A stretch of 45,762 bases of DNA from Streptomyces sp. ISL-12 (GCF_018614415.1 NZ_JAGGOO010000095.1:1-45762); one strand, 5' to 3'. Numbered from the stretch's first letter, positions 30,949 to 39,151 are shown. The notes: a model not told the origin generated them from the letters alone. Made by a program: numbers and translations.

Positions 30949-32143
30949 CCAGCTTGGGCGCCCCCGCGCCGCCCTGCCCGCCCTCTGCCTGACGCAGATC
31001 GTGAGCTGGGGCATCGTCTACTACGCGTTCCCCGTCCTCAATCCGCAGATCACCGCCGCGACCGGCTGGTCGGCCGGGGCGACCACCGCGGCGTTCTCCC
31101 TCGGTCTCGTCGTTTCCGCCCTCGCCGGAATCCGCGTCGGGCGCATCCTCGACCGGCGCGGCCCGCGCGCCGTCATGACCGCAGGGTCTGTGCTCGGCGT
31201 CATCAGCCTGCTGATCGTGGCTGCGGCCCCGAACGTCCCGCTCTTCATCGCCGGGTGGATGCTCGCCGGACTCGCGATGGCCGCCACCTTCTACCAGCCC
31301 GCGTTCGCCGCCCTCACCCGTTGGTGGGCGCCCGACCACGTCCGCGCCCTGACCGTCGTCACCCTCGCCGGCGGGCTCGCCTCCACCGTCTTCGCACCCC
31401 TGACCGCGACCCTCGCCGACCACCTGACCTGGCGACATACCTACCTCGTCCTCGCCGCCGTCCTCGCCGCAGTCACCATCCCCGCCCACGCCCTGGCACT
31501 GCGCGCCCCCTGGCCCGACGCACCAACCAGTCCCACACATACGGCCGAAGGCGCCGACGGAGTCGGGCGCAGCCGACCGTTCCTCCTGCTCGCCGCCGCC
31601 TTCACCCTGTCCGGCTTCGCGATGTACGCCGTGGTCGTCGCCCTCGTCCCGCTCCTGCTGGAACGCGGGTACACCACCAGCCAGGCCGCCTGGGCCCTCG
31701 GTATCGGCGGCGCCGGGCAAACCCTCGGTCGCACCCTGTACGCCGCCCTCGCACGCCGCACCACCGCCACAGCCCGCACCACGACCCTGATCGCGCTCGG
31801 CGGCTTCACTACTGCCGCCTTCGCTGCCGTCCCCGGCCCGTACGCCCTGATCATCGCCGTGTCGATCGTGGCCGGTATGGTCCGCGGCAACCTCACCCTC
31901 CTCCAGGCCACCGCCATCACCGACCGCTGGGGCACCACCCAGTACGGCCGCCTGTCCGGACTCCTCGCAGCACCAGCAACCACAGCGGCAGCCCTCGCGC
32001 CGTTCGCCGGCGCCACCCTGGCCGTACCGCTCGACGGCTACACACCACTCTTCCTCCTCCTGGCCACCTTCTCCGCAGCCGCCTCGCTCATCGCACCGTG
32101 GACCGCCACCGGCGGCCTCCGGCGCCGATCGCCTCAGCCCTGA
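30945..32143 (+). pseudogene. MFS exporter with a 5' frameshift
   Basis: From about 30959 the frame encodes a ~395-residue major-facilitator protein (LPALCLTQIVSWGIVYYAFP, LDRRGPRAVMTAGSVLGVIS, RWWAPDHVRALTVVTLAGGL, ITDRWGTTQYGRLSGLLA), with about twelve hydrophobic segments. The natural start, GTG 30945 overlapping the previous stop, is in another frame: VTSLG is read, then one base is missing before RPRAALPALCLTQ. The only in-frame GTG (31001) would delete half of the first membrane helix. Sequencing error in the G/C run is quite possible. It is probably an arsenical exporter serving the flavoprotein before it. Confidence 0.7.
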
Positions 32144-32259
32144 CACCCCGCACACCCCTGCAGACTCAGACGAACCCGCCCTCGTTCCCGGCTCAGGGGG
32201 GTGACGACGCGCGTGTTCAGCGGTTGCCCCCGCCAGGAATCCGCGAACTCGCGCGCTTC

Positions 32260-32402
32260 CCGTAACCCGGGGCGGAACTGGCGGCCGGTGCGCAGGTCCG
32301 GCACGAAGGCGTCCAGGACGACGCGGCGGAAACGCCGGCGCTGGGCGGGGGTGAGGTGCTGGAGGTCGGCGGTGAAGCGGGGAGGGTCTCGAAGGTGGGC
32401 AC
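32260..32402 (-). pseudogene. N-terminal half of a RelE/Gp49-like gene
   Basis: Read leftward from GTG 32402, preceded by GGAGGAG, the frame starts PTFETLP. After one missing base it goes on as RFTADLQHLTPAQRRRFRRV and FVPDLRTGRQFRPGLR, ending at 32260. Family members continue VKRV...PGvyE.TW, and exactly that lies at 18236-18048. The residues after GLR here (EAREFADSW) belong to the inserted element. The single-base shift after LP means the gene was damaged twice, or the base is a sequencing error. Confidence 0.75.
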
Positions 32403-32589
32403 GGTGGTCTCCTCCGGGCAGCACGACGAAGCCCCCGGCGGGTGCCGGAGGCTGCTGTAGGCGGTGCTCGTTGGTGGTGCGCGTTCCTTGGGGCGTGGTG
32501 ATGTTCAGTGGTGCTTGTTGGTGTCGTTCGGGTCGTGCTGTGAGGGCTGCCGGAGAGCGATGACATTCGCGTCCGGCCCGGTGCCGCTT

Positions 32590-32644
32590 CCCGTCAGGCG
32601 GGATGCGGTGAAGAAAGTTCGGCCCCTGCTCCCGCCTGGCGGGA
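32590..32644. promoter_or_regulatory. Small CCCG/CGGG dyads before the relaxase gene
   Basis: Two related dyads, CCCGTCAGGCGGG (32590-32602) and TCCCGCCTGGCGGGA (32630-32644, perfect 7-bp arms), lie 54-108 bases before the relaxase start. They could be binding sites for a transfer regulator. The region 32403-32697 otherwise shows no gene. Confidence 0.45.
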
Positions 32645-32697
32645 CGTCCCGCTGATCGGCCTTTCCTTGCAGGTCAGAGCCGTGTGGCGTGGTCTCC

Positions 32698-34668
32698 ATG
32701 ACAGTCGACATCAGGGTCATTCGGGCCGGTCAGATGTACCGCTACTACCTCCGCGAGACCGTTGTTGGTGACGGCCGCCGCCCGGCCCGCACGCCGCTGC
32801 GCGCCGCTCAGGAGCAAGCCGGGGTCCCGGTCGGTCGCTGGATGGGCCGGGGACTTGCCGCGCTCGGGCTTGCGCCGGGTGAGGAGGTCACCGAGGCGCA
32901 GCTGCGGAACCTGTTCGGCGAGCGCGGCCGCCACCCGTACGCGGACCGGATCGAGGCCGAGCGGCTCGCCGCGGGTGACTCCCCTAAGAAGGCGTTCAAG
33001 GCCGGCGCCCTCGGACGCCGCGTGACGGTGACGGGCGTGGACTTCGTGTTCCGGCCGCAGCCGACGATCTACCTGTTGTGGGCGCTGGGGGATGAGGAGA
33101 CCCGTCTGGTGATCGAGGCCGCGCACGAGCGGGCGATCGAGCGGGTGCTGGAGTGGATCGAGGACGAGGTGGCGGTGATCCGGTACGGCAAGGACGGGAT
33201 CTATCGGGTGCGGCCGCCCGGTGGTCTGGTCGCCGCGCGCTTCCGCCACTACGAGGCGAGGTCGGGTCGGCCGTTGCTCCACGACCATCTGCTTCTGAGC
33301 GTGAAGGGGCAGCGCTTGGACGGGAAGTGGGGGTCGATCCACACCACGGCCCTGTACGAGAACACGGTCGCGGCCTCCGCGCTCTACAACGAGCTGGTCG
33401 CCTCCGAGGTCTGCGAGGCGCTGGGGCTGGCGACCGAGCCGCGCATCGTCACCCCGGGGCGCCGGCCTGTGATGGAGATTGCGGGGGTGCCGCACGAGCT
33501 GATCCGCTGGACCGCCCGGCGCAGTGACCAGATCGCCGCCTGCCTGGCCGAGCTGGAGCACGAGTACGTCACCGCCGTCGACGACGACGGCGAGCTGAAG
33601 TTCCTGCCCGTGGTCTCCGAGCGGGCCCGCGCGAAGATGAACCAGATCGCCGCCCGCAAGACCCGCCCGCCCAAGCAGAAGACCCAGCCGCTCGCGCAGC
33701 TGCGCGCCTGGTGGAAGGTGAGCGCGATCCTCACCTCCAAGGTCGCCGCCGACGTCATCAACTCCCTTCTCGAGCACGCCCGCGCCGCGGCCGCCGCGAT
33801 CCGGGCCCGCGTCGCGGCCGTGGTCGACGTCGCCCTGGCGGCCGTCGATGTCACCGCGACGGTGTTCGTGATGAACGAGGGCGGGCGCTTCCACCGCCGG
33901 CACCTGCTCGCCGAAGCCCGCCGCCACCTCGCCCTGGTCCTGCGCGGCCGCCGCCGCGACCCCGGCCTGGACGAGGAGATCGTGGCCGCCGCCATCTCCA
34001 CGCACTGCCTGGACATCAGCGAGCCGAAGACCACGATCGGCCTGCTGGCGGACTACCGCCTCTACACCGCCCGGTGGGACCTGGCCGACCTCCCCGCCCG
34101 GCCCCGCCCACCCACTCCCGCAACTGGCCCGGACCGGCAGCCCCCGGCAGATCCCGGCGAGCCGGCTGCGCTCCGGCCGCCGGGCCAGGATGCGGGGGAG
34201 TGGGAGGTACCCCGCATCCCGCTCCAGTACGACCGGGCCGTCCTCGCCGGTGCGGTGGTGCGGGAGAGGCTGCGCACCACCACTACCGCCGCCGTGCGGG
34301 GCCGGGCGTACGACGTCGTCGCCCACCAGCAGGCGGCGATGCCCGAGCAGCTGCTCGCGCCCGAGCCGGCCGACCCCGAGCACGACGACCAGGAGCCGGA
34401 GGCCGGTCGCGGGGAGGCGATCGACATGACGGCGCTGCGGGCCTTGCGGAAGTCCCGCACGGACGTGGAAGCCCTCGATCTCACCGCCGACCGGCTGCGC
34501 CGCATCCAGGAGGCGGCCACCAAGATGGTCAACGACTCCCGTGCCCGCGCGGACCGCCACACCGCACAGGCCGACGCCGACGCGGTGCGCCCGGTGCGCC
34601 CGGACGACCAACAGGCGCACCGCCCACAGCAACCCGGACCGCACCGCGGCCGGGAGGCCGGCCACTGA
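32698..34668 (+). CDS. MobF/TrwC-type relaxase
   Basis: This is a 656-residue protein, the DNA-nicking enzyme that starts conjugative transfer. TrwC-like features are the N-terminal Tyr cluster in MYRYYLRETV, the RWMGRGLAALGL segment, GVDFVFRPQPTIYLLWALGD (family f-D-T-f-s-pPKSvSvlwal), and the His triad region PLLHDHLLLSVKGQRLDGKW followed by LYENTVAASALYNE. The relaxase core fills residues ~1-290. No helicase Walker motif follows, so this is a short form without the C-terminal helicase of TrwC. ATG 32698 is preferred. Its stop lies inside the first unit of the repeat array that follows, perhaps oriT. Confidence 0.8.
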   Translation: MTVDIRVIRAGQMYRYYLRETVVGDGRRPARTPLRAAQEQAGVPVGRWMGRGLAALGLAPGEEVTEAQLRNLFGERGRHPYADRIEAERLAAGDSPKKAFKAGALGRRVTVTGVDFVFRPQPTIYLLWALGDEETRLVIEAAHERAIERVLEWIEDEVAVIRYGKDGIYRVRPPGGLVAARFRHYEARSGRPLLHDHLLLSVKGQRLDGKWGSIHTTALYENTVAASALYNELVASEVCEALGLATEPRIVTPGRRPVMEIAGVPHELIRWTARRSDQIAACLAELEHEYVTAVDDDGELKFLPVVSERARAKMNQIAARKTRPPKQKTQPLAQLRAWWKVSAILTSKVAADVINSLLEHARAAAAAIRARVAAVVDVALAAVDVTATVFVMNEGGRFHRRHLLAEARRHLALVLRGRRRDPGLDEEIVAAAISTHCLDISEPKTTIGLLADYRLYTARWDLADLPARPRPPTPATGPDRQPPADPGEPAALRPPGQDAGEWEVPRIPLQYDRAVLAGAVVRERLRTTTTAAVRGRAYDVVAHQQAAMPEQLLAPEPADPEHDDQEPEAGRGEAIDMTALRALRKSRTDVEALDLTADRLRRIQEAATKMVNDSRARADRHTAQADADAVRPVRPDDQQAHRPQQPGPHRGREAGH

Positions 34669-35053
34669 GTGGACCCGATGGCGCGCACCCGGTGCGGTGG
34701 TGCGCACCGACGACGCCCGGCTCCACTCCACTGAGTGGAGTCCACCGTCCGGGAGTGGACGGCACCGGCTCGGCATCCACTCCACCGAGTGGAGCCCACC
34801 GGGTGGAAGCGGACGGCATCGACGGGAGTGGGGCCGCGCATCCACCCGGTGCGTTTCTGCTTGACCTCGGCTCAGGTCAAGGAGAATCGCACCGCCTCCA
34901 CCCGGGCCCACTCCACCGCACCACCATCCACCCGGCGCGCACTACTCCCGCGCGCTGGCCGCACCGGTGCGCGCACCGCCCACCGAGTGGAGGCGCACCG
35001 GATGGACGTGATGCGCACCGGATGGACTCGGTGCGCTTCACCGCACCGGTGCG
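34662..35053. repeat. Palindrome and direct-repeat array after relaxase gene (possible oriT)
   Basis: About 390 bases hold two interleaved motif families. Family A is ACTCCACYGAGTGGAG-like dyads at 34662-34673, 34725-34741 and 34779-34794, with degenerate copies near 34741-34760, 34795-34806 and 34980-34992. Family B is CGCACCGGTGCG-like dyads at 34683-34696, 34836-34853, 34960-34972 and 35042-35053. CGCACCGGATGGAC is directly repeated at 34994-35007 and 35013-35026. No gene is evident here. Its position next to the relaxase suggests the transfer origin; a replication origin is the alternative. Confidence 0.7.
34860..34881. repeat. 8-bp perfect inverted repeat within the array
   Basis: CTTGACCT, six bases, AGGTCAAG. 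It is unlike the surrounding dyads in sequence and is the best hairpin of the kind that often lies near a nic site. Confidence 0.6.
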
Positions 35054-35065
35054 CATCCGGCCTGG

Positions 35066-35509
35066 CTACGGGCGCGCGGTCATGGACTGCACGGCGCGGG
35101 CCCACTCCAGGTGTTCATCGCGCATGGTCTCCAGGGTGGCGCGGGTGTCTCCGTGGTCGTCGGGGTCGGGGATGACGTTCTCGACGAAGCGGATGATGCT
35201 GCGGGCGATGCCCAGCACGGCCGTAGTGGGGGAGTCGCGCGTCCAGTCCCGCAGGGCGGACAGCAAGATGCATCCGACCTCGTCCAGGGCGAAGGAGTCC
35301 GCGTGAGGCTCCCCGTCGCCCAGGACCCCCGTGACGGGGAAGACGATGTTCTCGGCGAGCCGCAGCAGCAGGAAGGCCAGCTCTGGAGTGGCCGACGTGC
35401 GGCCGGAGACGTAGTTCCCGCCGCCCATCTGGAGCGCCAGGAGGTAGTCGAAGCCCTGCTCCACCTGTTCGGGCGTCAGCGGCGTACGGGACGGGGTCAG
35501 GTACGGCAT
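35066..35509 (-). CDS. Helical hypothetical protein
   Basis: This is a 147-residue protein from ATG 35509, with AGGAGAG just upstream. It is mainly helical (TPEQVEQGFDYLLALQMGGG, PELAFLLLRLAENIVFPVTG, RSIIRFVENVIPDPDDHGDT, LETMRDEHLEWARAVQSM), acidic, with no Cys cluster or signal. I do not recognise the family. It faces the repeat array and its 5' side abuts the IS21 element at 35615, so its promoter may lie in the 100 bases between. Confidence 0.6.
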   Translation of the reverse strand: MPYLTPSRTPLTPEQVEQGFDYLLALQMGGGNYVSGRTSATPELAFLLLRLAENIVFPVTGVLGDGEPHADSFALDEVGCILLSALRDWTRDSPTTAVLGIARSIIRFVENVIPDPDDHGDTRATLETMRDEHLEWARAVQSMTARP

Positions 35510-35614
35510 CAAGCTCTCCTCACGATGGCCGCCGCGCGACTCGCGGCGTGCTCATCGCATGGTTGGCGTGCGGGCCTGTGGACAGAGCCCAGAGATTTCT
35601 CCCTGCTTTGGGTG

Positions 35615-35702
35615 TGCCGGTGAGTTTCGAGAACGTGTGTCGGTCAGCGCCGTGAACGCCTCGGGTTGCGGTGTACGAGTGTCAGTGAGTTTCGGCAACA
35701 CC
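35615..35702. repeat. Left terminal repeats of the IS21 element
   Basis: Two copies of a GTGAGTTTCG-containing motif, starting at 35615 and 35680, lie before istA. IstA is expected to bind such multiple end repeats. Confidence 0.7.
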
Positions 35703-35754
35703 GGAGGGCTTGCGGTGGGAGCATGGGCATGCTCCGTGCTGCGAGGAGGCGTCG

Positions 35755-37404
35755 ATGGCGCCGAAGACCAAGGTCGAGCTGTACGCGGCGATCCGCAGGG
35801 ACTGCCGTGCCGGGCTGTCGAAGCGGGCCGTGATGCGCAAGTACGGCGTCGGCCACCCGACGGTGCAGAACGCGTTGGAGTCGGCCTGGCCCCGGCCGCG
35901 TAAGAAGCTGCCGCCGCGGCCGACCCGCTTGGACCCGTACAAACCGGTGATCGACGAGATGCTGCGGGCCGATCTGGACGCCCCGCGCAAGCAGCGGCAC
36001 ACTGCAAAACGCGTCTTCGACCGGCTGTTGGAGGAACATCACGCTTGCGGCGTCTCCTACGGCATGGTCCGCGATTACGTCGCGGTGCGCCGTGGGGAGA
36101 TCCGCGCGATGGCCGGCCGTGGTCCCGTCGAGGCGTTCGTGCCGCAGTCGCACCGCCCCGGTGTCGAAGCGGAGGTCGACTTCGGGGATGTGACGGTGCG
36201 TCTGGCCGGGCAGACGGTGACCTGCTATCTGTTCAGCTTCCGCCTGTCGTATTCGGGCAAGGCAGTGCACCGGATCTTCGCGTCCGGCGGGCAGGAAGCA
36301 TTCTTCGAGGGCCACGTGCACGCCCTCAGCGTCCTGGGCGGGGCGCCGACCGGCAAGGTGCGCTACGACAACTTGAAGGCCGCGGTCGCCAAGGTGATCG
36401 GGTTCGCCCGGGAGAGACGCGAGAACGAGCGGTGGCTCGCCTTCCGCGAGCACTACGGCCTGGACAGTTTCTACTGCCGCCCCGGCCTGGCCGGCGCTCA
36501 TGAGAAGGGCGGAGTGGAAGGGGATGTCGGCTACTTCCGCCGCAACCACCTGGTCCCGGTCCCCGACGTCGACTCCTTATCCGAGCTGAACCTGCTCGTC
36601 GAGCAATGGGACGAACAGGACGATGCCCGCCGCATCCGGATGCGGCCGCGCACCGTCGGCGAGTACTTCGCCGTCGAACAGCCCCTCCTGAAGCCGCTGC
36701 CGGACGAACCGTTCGAAACCAGCCGCACCTTCGCCCTGCGGGTGGACAGGCACAGCCGGATCTCAGTCCGCACCAACTGCTACTCGGTGCCGGTCCGCTA
36801 CATCGGCCGCCGGGTGCGGGCCGTGCTGCACGCCAACGAGCTGGTCGTCTACGACGGAGCCACACAGATCGCCCGGCACGAACGGCTGATCGCCAAGGGC
36901 GGGGAACGGCTGGTGCTGGACCACTATCTGGAAGCCCTGGTGCGCAAGCCCGGCGCCCTGCCCGGGGCAACTGCGCTCGAACAGGCCAAAGCCGCAGGCA
37001 GGTTCACTCCGGTTCACGAAGCGTGGTGGGCCGCGGCCTGCAAGGCCCGCGGCGACCGCAACGGCACCCGGGCCCTGATCGACGTGCTCCTGCTGGGCCG
37101 ACGCATCCCGCACGAGCACCTGGTGGCCGGGCTCGCCGCCACCCTGCGGGTGGGCGCGCTGACCGCGGACGCCGTCGCCTTGGAGGCCCGCAAGGCTGAG
37201 GAGGCCGATGACGCCGACATGGCACCGCTCGAGCCTGAACCGCCGCGGCGGCGGGAACCGACGGTGACCTTCCTGACCGCGCGGCGGCTGGCCCATCTGC
37301 CGCCGGACACCCGGCCGCTGCCTTCACCGGCCCCCTACGACCAGCTCCTTGGCCGCCGCACCCGCGGCACGACCGCTGCCAACAAGGGAGAGCAGATGCC
37401 ATGA
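35755..37404 (+). CDS. istA: IS21 transposase IstA
   Basis: This is a 549-residue DDE transposase. An N-terminal helix-turn-helix, GLSKRAVMRKYGVGHPTVQN, is followed by a catalytic core with Asp in EAEVDFGDVTVRL, Asp in KVRYDNLKAAVAKV, and Glu in AHEKGGVEGDVGYFRR. C-terminal beta-barrel strands (DRHSRISVRTNCYSVPVRYI) end in a tail that touches IstB. All catalytic residues are present, so the element may be active. The ATG at 35755 lies 53 bases inside the inner left repeat. It overlaps istB (ATGA). Confidence 0.93.
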   Translation: MAPKTKVELYAAIRRDCRAGLSKRAVMRKYGVGHPTVQNALESAWPRPRKKLPPRPTRLDPYKPVIDEMLRADLDAPRKQRHTAKRVFDRLLEEHHACGVSYGMVRDYVAVRRGEIRAMAGRGPVEAFVPQSHRPGVEAEVDFGDVTVRLAGQTVTCYLFSFRLSYSGKAVHRIFASGGQEAFFEGHVHALSVLGGAPTGKVRYDNLKAAVAKVIGFARERRENERWLAFREHYGLDSFYCRPGLAGAHEKGGVEGDVGYFRRNHLVPVPDVDSLSELNLLVEQWDEQDDARRIRMRPRTVGEYFAVEQPLLKPLPDEPFETSRTFALRVDRHSRISVRTNCYSVPVRYIGRRVRAVLHANELVVYDGATQIARHERLIAKGGERLVLDHYLEALVRKPGALPGATALEQAKAAGRFTPVHEAWWAAACKARGDRNGTRALIDVLLLGRRIPHEHLVAGLAATLRVGALTADAVALEARKAEEADDADMAPLEPEPPRRREPTVTFLTARRLAHLPPDTRPLPSPAPYDQLLGRRTRGTTAANKGEQMP

Positions 37405-38195
37405 ATGCCACCAGCCGCCGTCGGATGAGCGAGCAGGCGGCCGAGACCGCCGTGGTTGGCGCCTGCCGGATGCTCCGGCTGCCTACCATCCGCGGGAAGT
37501 TTCCGGACCTGGCCGAGCAGGCCGCCCGCGAGCAGATGTCCTATCTCGCCTTCCTCGCCGAGTTGCTGCTGGCCGAATGCGACGACCGGGCCCGGCGCCG
37601 CTCGGAGCGCAGGATCAAGGCCGCGGCCTTCCCGAGGCAGAAGTCGCTGCGGGAGTTCGACTTCGACGCCAACCCCAACATCGATGCCGCTGTCGTCCAC
37701 ACCCTGGCCACCTGCGAGTGGGTGAAGAAGGGGCAGCCGCTCTGCCTGATCGGCGATTCCGGCACCGGCAAGTCCCACCTGCTGATCGCACTCGGAACCG
37801 AGGCCGCAATGGCCGGGTTCCGGGTGAAATACACCCTGGCGACAAAGCTCGTCAACGAACTGGTCGAGGCCGCGGACGAGAAGCAGCTGACCAAGACGAT
37901 CGCCCGCTACGGCCGTGTCGATCTTTTGTGCATCGACGAACTCGGCTACATGGAGCTCGACAGGCACGGCGCCGAGCTGCTGTTCCAGGTTCTGACCGAA
38001 CGCGAGGAGAAGAACAGCGTCGCCATCGCCTCCAACGAAGCCTTCGGCGGCTGGACCAAAACCTTCACCGACCCCCGGCTCTGCACGGCCATCGTCGACC
38101 GGCTGACCTTCAACGGCACGATCATCGAGACCGGAACCGACTCCTACCGCCTTGCCCAGTCCCGGGCCAAGGCCGAACAGGCCGCCATGACCTGA
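37401..38195 (+). CDS. istB: IS21 helper ATPase IstB
   Basis: This is a 264-residue AAA+ ATPase that selects target DNA for IstA. Walker A is LIGDSGTGKSHLLIALG, Walker B is DLLCIDELGYMELDRHGAEL, then sensor 1 SVAIASNEAFGGW and an Arg in PRLCTAIVDRLTFNG. The N-terminal domain (EQAAREQMSYLAFLAELLLA) is intact. Length is normal for IstB. A strong hairpin follows. Confidence 0.93.
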   Translation: MNATSRRRMSEQAAETAVVGACRMLRLPTIRGKFPDLAEQAAREQMSYLAFLAELLLAECDDRARRRSERRIKAAAFPRQKSLREFDFDANPNIDAAVVHTLATCEWVKKGQPLCLIGDSGTGKSHLLIALGTEAAMAGFRVKYTLATKLVNELVEAADEKQLTKTIARYGRVDLLCIDELGYMELDRHGAELLFQVLTEREEKNSVAIASNEAFGGWTKTFTDPRLCTAIVDRLTFNGTIIETGTDSYRLAQSRAKAEQAAMT

Positions 38196-38200
38196 GCACG

Positions 38201-38246
38201 GTGGGGACCGGCACGGCGGGCTATGCCCGGGGTCCGGTCCCCACCC
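38201..38246. terminator. 12-bp hairpin between istB and the passenger gene
   Basis: GGTGGGGACCGG (38201-38212) pairs perfectly with 38235-38246, five bases after the istB stop. It separates two converging genes within the element. Confidence 0.75.
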
Positions 38247-38262
38247 TACTCAAAGGAAGTGA

Positions 38263-39030
38263 TCAGGCGGCGGCTTGGAGCCGGAAGTGCACGGCGGTGG
38301 CGCTGGAGGGAGCGGATTTGCCGTGCTGATCGGTGGCCGCTGTCACGGCCAGGCCGGCGGCCGTGGCCAGTTCCTCGAACCCATCGCGGGTATACCAGTG
38401 CAAGACCCACGGCCGCTCCACAACGCTGCTGTCTGAGCCGTGGTGGCGTTCATAGCGCAGAAGCGTCGTCTGTGTCCGAGCTGCCTCGTCGCGCTGTTCG
38501 TCGACGACAGACACCCGAAGCTCGGCGCCGTCGGGTGCGGTGGTCGTGCGCACGCGACCGATCTGTGCTGCCGGCGTCGGTTCGGGGGTGAACAGGGGCA
38601 CCAAGGCGATGCCGCCCTCCGCCAGGTGAGCACGGATGCCGCGCAGGGCGGCCAACGCGGTGGCATCGTCGGGGAGCAGGGTGAAGGTGGGCCCGGCGAG
38701 GAAGATCGCCCGGTATCGGCGAGGCAGGTCCAGGGCCTCCATGCGCTGATGAAACACAGTGGCAGCGATGCCTTGTTCGTCCGCCCGGCGCCGGAGGCGC
38801 TCCAGCATGTCCGCGGACGAGTCGACGCCCTCGACCTCCAGGCCACGTCGGCAAAGCTCCAGCAGAGGATCACCGTCCCCGCATCCCAGCTCCAATGCCG
38901 GCATGCCGGTCTGCTGAATGAAGGCCGCATATGGCTCGGGGTCCTGGGAGAAGGACTTCAACGGTCCGTAGAGCTCTGCGACGATGCCTGTGTAAAAGTC
39001 AGCTGGATCCACGCCAGTCACCCTATGCAC
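38263..39030 (-). CDS. SAM-dependent methyltransferase carried by the IS21 element
   Basis: This is a 255-residue class I methyltransferase. The N-terminus DFYTGIVAELYGPLKSF is followed by motif I ALELGCGDGDPLLELCRRG, EVEGVDSSADMLERLRRRA, motif II YRAIFLAGPTFTLLPDD and motif III HLAEGGIALVPLF, then the C-terminal WYTRDGFEELATAAGLAV. This resembles general small-molecule methyltransferases, with no rRNA-resistance motif seen. GTG 39030 or GTG 39021 starts it. It is convergent with istB and lies inside the right terminal repeats, so it moves with the element. Confidence 0.8.
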   Translation of the reverse strand: MHRVTGVDPADFYTGIVAELYGPLKSFSQDPEPYAAFIQQTGMPALELGCGDGDPLLELCRRGLEVEGVDSSADMLERLRRRADEQGIAATVFHQRMEALDLPRRYRAIFLAGPTFTLLPDDATALAALRGIRAHLAEGGIALVPLFTPEPTPAAQIGRVRTTTAPDGAELRVSVVDEQRDEAARTQTTLLRYERHHGSDSSVVERPWVLHWYTRDGFEELATAAGLAVTAATDQHGKSAPSSATAVHFRLQAAA

Positions 39031-39083
39031 ACCTATCTCGCGCGTTCACTCGAATATCGCGAGCGGGTCCCCTGATGAGCCCT

Positions 39084-39151
39084 GGTGTTGCTGAAACTCG
39101 CCGACATTTCTGCAGCCGAACCGCCTCAAGCGTTCCCCGAACTCACCATCA
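39084..39151. repeat. Right terminal repeats of the IS21 element
   Basis: Inverted counterparts of the left repeats are at 39084-39106 (inner) and 39132-39151 (outer). They are located upstream of the passenger gene start. Confidence 0.7.

Larger units (their letters stand above)
18237..32259. mobile_element. ~14-kb arsenic-resistance integrative element
   Basis: The two halves of one RelE/Gp49-like gene flank this block and would rejoin as ...FRPGLR|VKRV..., so everything between is an insertion. Its left end carries two recombinase genes and a small helix-turn-helix gene in one operon; the rest is the ars region. CGCTT occurs at both edges (18229-18233 and 32254-32258) and may be part of the crossover core. 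No long terminal inverted repeat and no tRNA target were seen. The exact ends are uncertain by a few bases. The organisation is Tn554-like (recombinase trio plus resistance cargo), but the genes differ from the standard tnpABC. Confidence 0.75.
35615..39151. mobile_element. IS21-family element with a passenger methyltransferase
   Basis: istA and istB overlap and are framed by multiple terminal repeats, as in IS21. The outer pair is TGCCGGTGAGTTTCGAGAAC (35615-35634) and, inverted, TGATGGTGAGTTCGGGGAAC (39151-39132). The inner pair is 35680-35702 and 39106-39084 inverted, matching at 20 of 23 bases. The right repeats lie beyond the leftward methyltransferase gene (38263-39030), so that gene is inside the element. 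Length is ~3.54 kb against ~2.0-2.5 kb for plain IS21. I found no clear target-site duplication. Confidence 0.75.

Noticed and set aside
18237..32259. tRNA gene as attachment site for the island
   Set aside because: No tRNA-like sequence at either edge; the target is inside a protein-coding gene.
30770..32566. Minus-strand frame of ~600 codons opposite the MFS gene
   Set aside because: It shows no domain and Gly/Glu-rich composition; the plus strand carries an obvious transporter.
32674..34911. Minus-strand frame of ~745 codons opposite the relaxase
   Set aside because: The relaxase on the plus strand has recognisable motifs; the antisense product has none.
34662..35053. CRISPR array
   Set aside because: The repeats are palindromes of varied length and irregular spacing with two interleaved motif families, there are no uniform spacers, and no cas genes are nearby.
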